Assembly: GCA_039881045.1 (NCBI GenBank)
Contig: JAYWVB010000045.1
Span: 124,001-188,000, forward strand
Source of the DNA: Chaetomium olivaceum
Lineage: Eukaryota; Ascomycota; Sordariomycetes; Sordariales; Chaetomiaceae
Reading direction: 5' to 3'
DNA: 64,000 nucleotides
Translations under genes and position numbers: made by a program
The notes under the pieces: model-generated
What the model saw: only the letters and a program-made list of their open reading frames with translations
Told to the model about the DNA's origin: nothing
Database searches by the model: none
Shown: piece after piece, positions 59,004 through 64,000 of the stretch
How positions within the stretch are numbered: position 1 is the first letter of the stretch
Layout of the letters: each line of letters opens with the position of its first letter

Positions 59004-62000
59004 ATGACAGCCATCAACAAGCTTCAGGAGTGGCGGCTCTTGGTTGGGGTGTGCCCTCTCTTTGAATGCGACCTCGCCTGGACGCCGCACACCCGACGGC
59101 CCGTCGACGAGTTGGTGGTCGTTGAGACCGCGGCCCTGCTCAAGGTCAACCTGCAGATCCTCAAATCCATTGTGCCTCCCGGACAGGTTCTTGCCGATGA
59201 CAAGGTTGTTGAGTTTATCTCCAAGATCAATTCGTTGCTTTCCACCTTGGAGACACTGCTGCGAGACACCATCAAGGAAACGCTGCCACACCAGACGTCA
59301 CCGGCGGGTGAGGTAAGTTCGAATCCCGAGTCCCCACCAGACTGTAGCCACAAAACGCGCCCCAATTGTACTAGGTTTGACCGTCCCCTCAGGCCGAAGA
59401 CGAACCTTACCCCGACTACATCATAGACAGATACCCCAAGCTGGGGGCGCTTTACTGGAGGGTTCGGAACTGCAATGAACCGGCCTTGGTCGCAGTTCTC
59501 GGCCAGTTTGTCCGCTTGGAACAAGACGCCCGAACCTTCAAGGTGGCAGGCTACGAGGTCCAGACCTTCAACAAAACAGTGGGCGGCTCGCTCGAGGACC
59601 AAGCTCCGGAAGCCAGACCGCGAACAACCAAGACAAGACGGGCACAGCCTCGTAGCCAGATCAACATCTCTTTCTGGGAACACTCGCGGCGTATGTTCGA
59701 GTCACTGGCCACTCTCCTGCAACGCTGCCCATCAGGGGACTCCAATCACAAGGCTATGCTCCAGCTCAAGGACCTCGAACACCCAGAAGGACAATCGCAT
59801 AGTCCAAAGCTTTGCATGCTGCTGGCCGCGTGCCCAGACGGAGACTCCTGGCAGCAGGCGCACTGCAGCATGCTGTTGGGAGCTTGCCAAGAGTAGGAAA
59901 CCCTCTTAAAGTTGCAATGATTACCGTTAACATGGGTGGAAGGAATGAAGATGAATCGATGGAGCTCGTGACCGACCTCTGCTACAGCGCCAGGAACGCG
60001 TCCAACAACGACCAGATTTTAAGAATCCACCTTGTCGAGGAGACGTTCAAGGACGCGTCCGACGTCAAGTTACAGACCGAATACCCTGGAACAGCCCCGA
60101 CAGTTTCGCTGCTTCACCTACTAGAGAACGGCATCTTAAAGGACCGGTATCGGTTCTATCCCAACGACAAGAGAGTTTTAGCCTACACCCTAGCCCATGC
60201 GCTGCTGAATCTCTACGAAGGCCCCTGGCTGCAGAGTCTTTGGACGTTGGATAACATCTTCTTCCCTTATGCAGTGAACACCGGCAAGCTCTACAACATC
60301 CACCAGCCGTACGTGGTCTGCAACTTGTCCGCCGATACACCGACGTTGGGGACGTTGGACGCGTTGCACAAGTACCCACTAATATTCTCGTTTGCGAAGC
60401 TGCTATTGGAGTTGGAGACCGGAGAGCAAGTGCAGGCAACTAGAACCAACAAGAACGGGGAGGCCAGCCTCTGCGTCACGTTGAGAGAGTACTGCTTCAA
60501 GTCGAGCAAGCAACAGCTCAGCCCCGGATATGGAAACGCTTTGGAAGCGTGCGTGAACTTCAGCACATACCTCGCGAAGGAGCAGAGGCAAGATCCCTCG
60601 ACTACGGTTCCTCAGGTTATCCTCAAGTATATCGTGCAAGAGCTCGAGAACGACGTAGATCTGTCCTGTCGATTGGAGTGGGGGACCCGCGTTCTCGATC
60701 TCAAGTCGCGCAGCACTGTCGTATCGAGAGAGGCCGAAGCGGAGGTTGTTCGAGGTTCCCAGCAGAATACCTCCTGTGAGCTGCGGTCGTCTGCTACAGC
60801 AGCCAGTACTAATAAGACTCGCAAGGTATTAAGACAGACGAGATCTGGCGGCGACACCACAGCTCGGCCCGGTCAAGATGTTTCTAGAAACCTTAGAACC
60901 GGTACAGGGCGACTGGGGCCTTCTCTTACGTCAGAGACAAAGCCCGCGGGAAAGACACTCGGTGTTCGGAGGACCACCCAATCGACAAACGGCAGTCGCG
61001 AAATGGGTAGAACAAGGACGCCAGCCAACCGGTCACCATCCCACCTCGGCCATGCATCGGTCAAGTCCTCCCCATCAAGACCGATAATCCCACTCAAGCT
61101 GCAGAGACTTCCGAAGGCGCAGGAAATCCAGGGACAGAGAGTCGTTTCCGGGAGAGCTTCTGCCCCGCCGAGCGGCTTGGCTGCTGGTGGCAAGATTGGG
61201 CTGCACTCGTGCAGCGAAACCTTAGGAGGTCCGCAGATCATGAGGTATGATGCAGGGTACCTGCTAGGTACCTACTTTATGAGATACCTCAATATGAGTT
61301 TACTAATGACTACCACTCTTTTAGAGATCCAGAGCGCACTGCCGAACACTGGCTCGGGATTATTGACGACCTTCGGGACGCGACGACCTCGTACGACCAG
61401 GAAGACGAATACGAACGTGTCAGGGTCTGTGTGATTGACACTGGACTACAAAAGGATTACGAGACGACCTGCAGCGCCTTCAGGGAATTCAGAGACTTTG
61501 TGGATCGAGAGAATAAGGCTGTATGCGATAAGTCAGCTGGTGGCCATGGGACTTTGTGCACACACATTATCCTCTCAGTATTTGACAAGTGTGAACTATA
61601 CGTTGCCAGGGTGTTTGCCGACGACAATGCAGACGACGAGGTCGGCCCTACGCGGATGGCCGAGGTACGTTGTGACAAAGCTCTACCCTAGACCCGAGAT
61701 TTGAGGGAAAAAAACATATCATTAGGTAGCTAACCGTCTTTTCAGGCTATTGAGTGGGCCGTGTCAAACGAGGTGCGCGCCGACATCATCAGCATCTCTG
61801 CTGGCTTCCGTGAAGAGTCGCCGAGGCTCGAAGAAGCGGTGCGCAAAGCCAGCGCTGCCAACAAGCTCATCTTCGCGTCGGCATCAAACTGGGGCAACGT
61901 GGACGGCGTGGCCTTCCCGGCCCGCCACGCGAGTACCATATGCATCTTCGCGACCGATACAGCGGACAAGCCTTCCACATTCAACCCGGAGCCGCGGCAG

Positions 62001-62375
62001 GATGCGCACAACTTTGCGCTGATGGGTGAACGGTGGCAGAACGGGGCGAAATATGAGCGTGGAACTAGCATGGCGACGGCCGCCGCCGCGGGGCTGGCAG
62101 CCCTACTTCTCGATTTCTCGCGCCAGAGCGACAATAGGGGCACGGACTGGGCCGGCCAGTTGTCCCGGACTTCAGGCATGGTTGCCATCTATCAAGCCAT
62201 CAGCAAACCGGCTGGCAGATTCCGGTGCGTCGAGCCCAAGCATTTGCTGATGGGCTACGGTGCTGCTACATCTACTGCTAGTGGCGTTGGCCCAGGCCAG
62301 GGTGAGCGGCGGAACTGGGTGAGGTTCAAAATCCAGGACGCAATAATGAAGAAGATAATGGGGATAAATCCGTAG
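59004..62375 (+). CDS. Subtilisin-like serine protease (S8) with large fungal N-terminal region (one frame break)
   Basis: Exons are 59004-59312, 59393-61244, 61325-61664 and 61746-62375. With one added base near 59,880 (GGG for GGGG) they give 1044 codons. The N-terminal 600 residues are helical, with HLLENGILKDRYRFYPND and YEGPWLQSLWTLDNIFFPYA, a block of the DUF7580 type found in fungal proteins with HET- or NLR-linked domains. A basic Ser/Pro linker follows. The catalytic domain has Asp in VCVIDTG (about residue 757), His in GGHGTLC (about 795), the oxyanion Asn in SASNWG (about 879) and Ser in GTSMATAAAAGLAALL (about 942). All key residues are present, so it should be active if translated. 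No signal peptide is seen, so a cytosolic role is likely. S8 domains also occur as effectors in fungal NLRs. Confidence 0.85.
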
Positions 62376-62417
62376 GAGCCAAATGCCTAGTCTGCAATCT
62401 CTCTCCCCCGCCAGACT

Positions 62418-63395
62418 TCAGCACTGTTCTTCGGGTTGTTCCCAGTTACTCGCGTCCAGCACGAGGGCCTCATTTAGCTCCTCGTCCTCAATGACGTTGA
62501 ATCCCTGCAGGCCGTTGCCCGTCACGACAGCGGCCACGTCCACTTGTTGGCCATCCGAGTCCACACCGAAGGTGGCTCTATGTGTATACGGGTCAATGGA
62601 CCAGTCCGTCATCAGGATGCCCTTGTGCACCTTGGCAAGCCGCACCGCCCAGACAAAGTCGGATGTCTTTCCCTCCTCCACGTCCTGCGAGTTTTTGCGG
62701 CCGACCTCTCCTGTAAGCCCCAATGTGGCGATGATAGGCACGTCACTGCTCACAGTCTCAGTAACATGCACGCCATGCCCTTAGATGGGCTCAACAATGA
62801 TGTCCCTGAACTAAAACCGCACAAGTAACGGGTAAGCTACTTACGCCTCGGGTCCTCCCTGCACCACCACCCGCGAGGCCTCTTGAACCAAGCGGCTGCC
62901 CTCGCGCGCGACGCGGATCCCCGTAATCATGAAGAAGGACCAGCTCGCCCGGTCGCCAACGTAGCCCTTCAGCTCGGCCGTCGTCAGACAATCGTCCACA
63001 TAGCGGCGGTTCGGTTGCACGAAATACGTATCCAGCCGGCCGTACTTCTCGTGCTCCGAGACGGAATGTTCAAACGCGAGTTGGACGCTTGCCTTGACCG
63101 TGAGCAGGCCCATTGCGACGGCGAGCGGCGCACCCGCCGCGATGCCGAACCCACGGCTAGTCTCGTGCGTGATGTCCCACGTAAAGTCTATGGTGCTGGC
63201 CCGAAAGACTTTCATCCGCGTGGGGAAGGGCAAAATGGCGCCAGAATTGATGGGAAATTCGAGGTGCTTCAGGTCCGGGACGCAGTGGCCCAGGGCGATG
63301 GGGCAGCTCGTGTCATCGCCTCGGCCGGCGAGAATAGCGGTTTCGGGCCCTGGGGGATAATGCGTCTGACGGAGTTTGAACCATACCTTTTCCAT
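62418..63395 (-). CDS. Conserved fungal protein of unknown function with an in-frame stop
   Basis: Exon 1 (63395-62845) begins MEKVWFKLRQTHYPPGP and contains CPIALGHCVPDLKHLEFPIN, FRASTIDFTWDITHETSRGF and a hydrophobic AAGAPLAVAMGLLTVKA. A short 39-base intron (62806-62844) leads to exon 2 with HVTETVSSDVPIIATLGLTG and KGILMTDWSIDPYTHRATFG, ending WEQPEEQC. Exons sum to 939 bases (313 codons), but codon 192 is TAA (62,781-62,783), in a place where CAA (Gln) would fit, a C-to-T change in CpA context as RIP makes. I do not recognise the family; the MEKVWFKLR start recurs in fungal hypothetical proteins. It is convergent with the protease gene, with 42 bases between stops. Confidence 0.6.
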
Positions 63396-64000
63396 CCTCA
63401 CTCTTCTTTGTTTTTCTTTGTATTTTAACTCGTTTAACGGGGTAGACAATGCGTCCTTTGCTCTGTTCCTCCTCTTTCCTCTCGTAGGGGAGGAGCTCAG
63501 CTCAGCCAGCTGCCTCATGCGGCGGGCATTCGCGGCTCTGGCTGACCCCGCACCAGAATACATGGACAGTCGTCCAATCATGATCAGTGGAGCTTTTGTT
63601 CCTTTTGTAGTCCTCAGAATGATAGCCATTATCCGGCCTGGCATACCATATAGTGAATGGCCTGCCTCCAGTCTCTACCGAGGAAGGGGACAACGTCTGT
63701 TACCCAGCATTCCGGACGTTGGAGAGTGACATATTCCTCGTGAGAAGCAGGAAAGAGAAAGCATCTCGCGAAGCATCGCGGACAATCGACTTCATTTGCC
63801 GCACAGCCGCCACCAAGATCGCCGAGCTGCCCTACATGCTGACTAGTTATTGACGCCGTCTGGGGTGCAGAGGTGGGGCCCTCTCCTTTATCTCCAACTT
63901 GCCTGCCGCCGGGCGGCGCCGCAGTCTCTCCGGGCGAACCTCTACTCAAGACCATCTCGGACAATCATGCCGCATTATTCCGCTTCGTCGCGCCCTATAC
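63396..64000. other. Right end, gene-poor, with second copy of the 65-bp repeat
   Basis: I see no full gene here. Open frames on both strands are short. The last 65 bases (63,936-64,000) repeat 51,948-52,012 and open a frame LLKTISDNHAALFRFVAPY that runs off the window. Confidence 0.5.
63936..64000 (+). repeat. 65-bp repeat, right copy, cut by window end
   Basis: Matches 51,948-52,012 with three C/T differences. It keeps C at all three positions, so it may be the less mutated copy. Homology starts abruptly at GAACCTCTACTCAAG in both. Confidence 0.9.

Noticed and set aside
59310..59335. tRNA-like B-box TTCGAATCC
   Set aside because: The flanking bases do not form a T-arm stem, no A-box or acceptor stem fits, and it lies in intron 1 of the protease gene.

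Overview
The window reads as nuclear DNA of a filamentous ascomycete, most likely a Sordariomycete close to the Sordariales/Chaetomiaceae. The reasons are GC-rich single genes split by short (about 50-120 bp) GT-AG introns with CTAAC/CTGAC branch points, a TBP gene with three small introns, a copper-fist regulator with two Cys-rich REP motifs, and a PNP-NACHT-WD40 type NLR gene. There are no operons, tRNAs or CRISPR arrays.

Layout. 1-2,016: gene-free, with a small inverted-repeat (MITE-like) element at 909-1141. 2,017-43,440: conserved genes. In order these are NOT1 (-), a hydrolase/CorA-like fusion protein (+), ETF-ubiquinone oxidoreductase (+), TATA-binding protein (+), an FAD amine oxidase (-), an SR140-like splicing factor (+), a copper-fist transcription factor (+), an RS-rich nuclear protein (+), an EFM7-like methyltransferase (+), a divergent pair of four-helix membrane proteins (-/+), and a Rad16-like SNF2 helicase (-). 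Together they cover mRNA decay, transcription initiation, splicing, copper regulation, mitochondrial electron transfer and DNA repair, and show no common pathway. 43,441-64,000: an accessory region. It holds broken 5S rRNA copies, a membrane-anchored ectodomain gene directly followed by a DUF676-type hydrolase, a putative amidoligase with a Gly/Asn/Thr repeat head and an RGG tail, and a C2H2/TPR-like gene that splices in frame into a PNP-NACHT-WD40 NLR. Head to head with the NLR is a subtilisin-like protease with a large fungal N-terminal region, followed by a convergent gene of unknown function. It also holds a 65-bp dispersed repeat.

Two themes stand out. First, the accessory end carries three enzyme classes known as N-terminal effector domains of fungal NLRs (PNP_UDP, peptidase S8, alpha/beta hydrolase) within 17 kb, so it looks like an allorecognition or innate-immunity island. 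Second, many genes carry single-base frame breaks, often in homopolymers. Even essential genes such as NOT1 are affected, and exon sums become divisible by three after one base is restored. This points to base-level indel errors in the assembly, although the hydrolase/CorA gene, amidoligase and NLR carry enough breaks that real decay is also possible.
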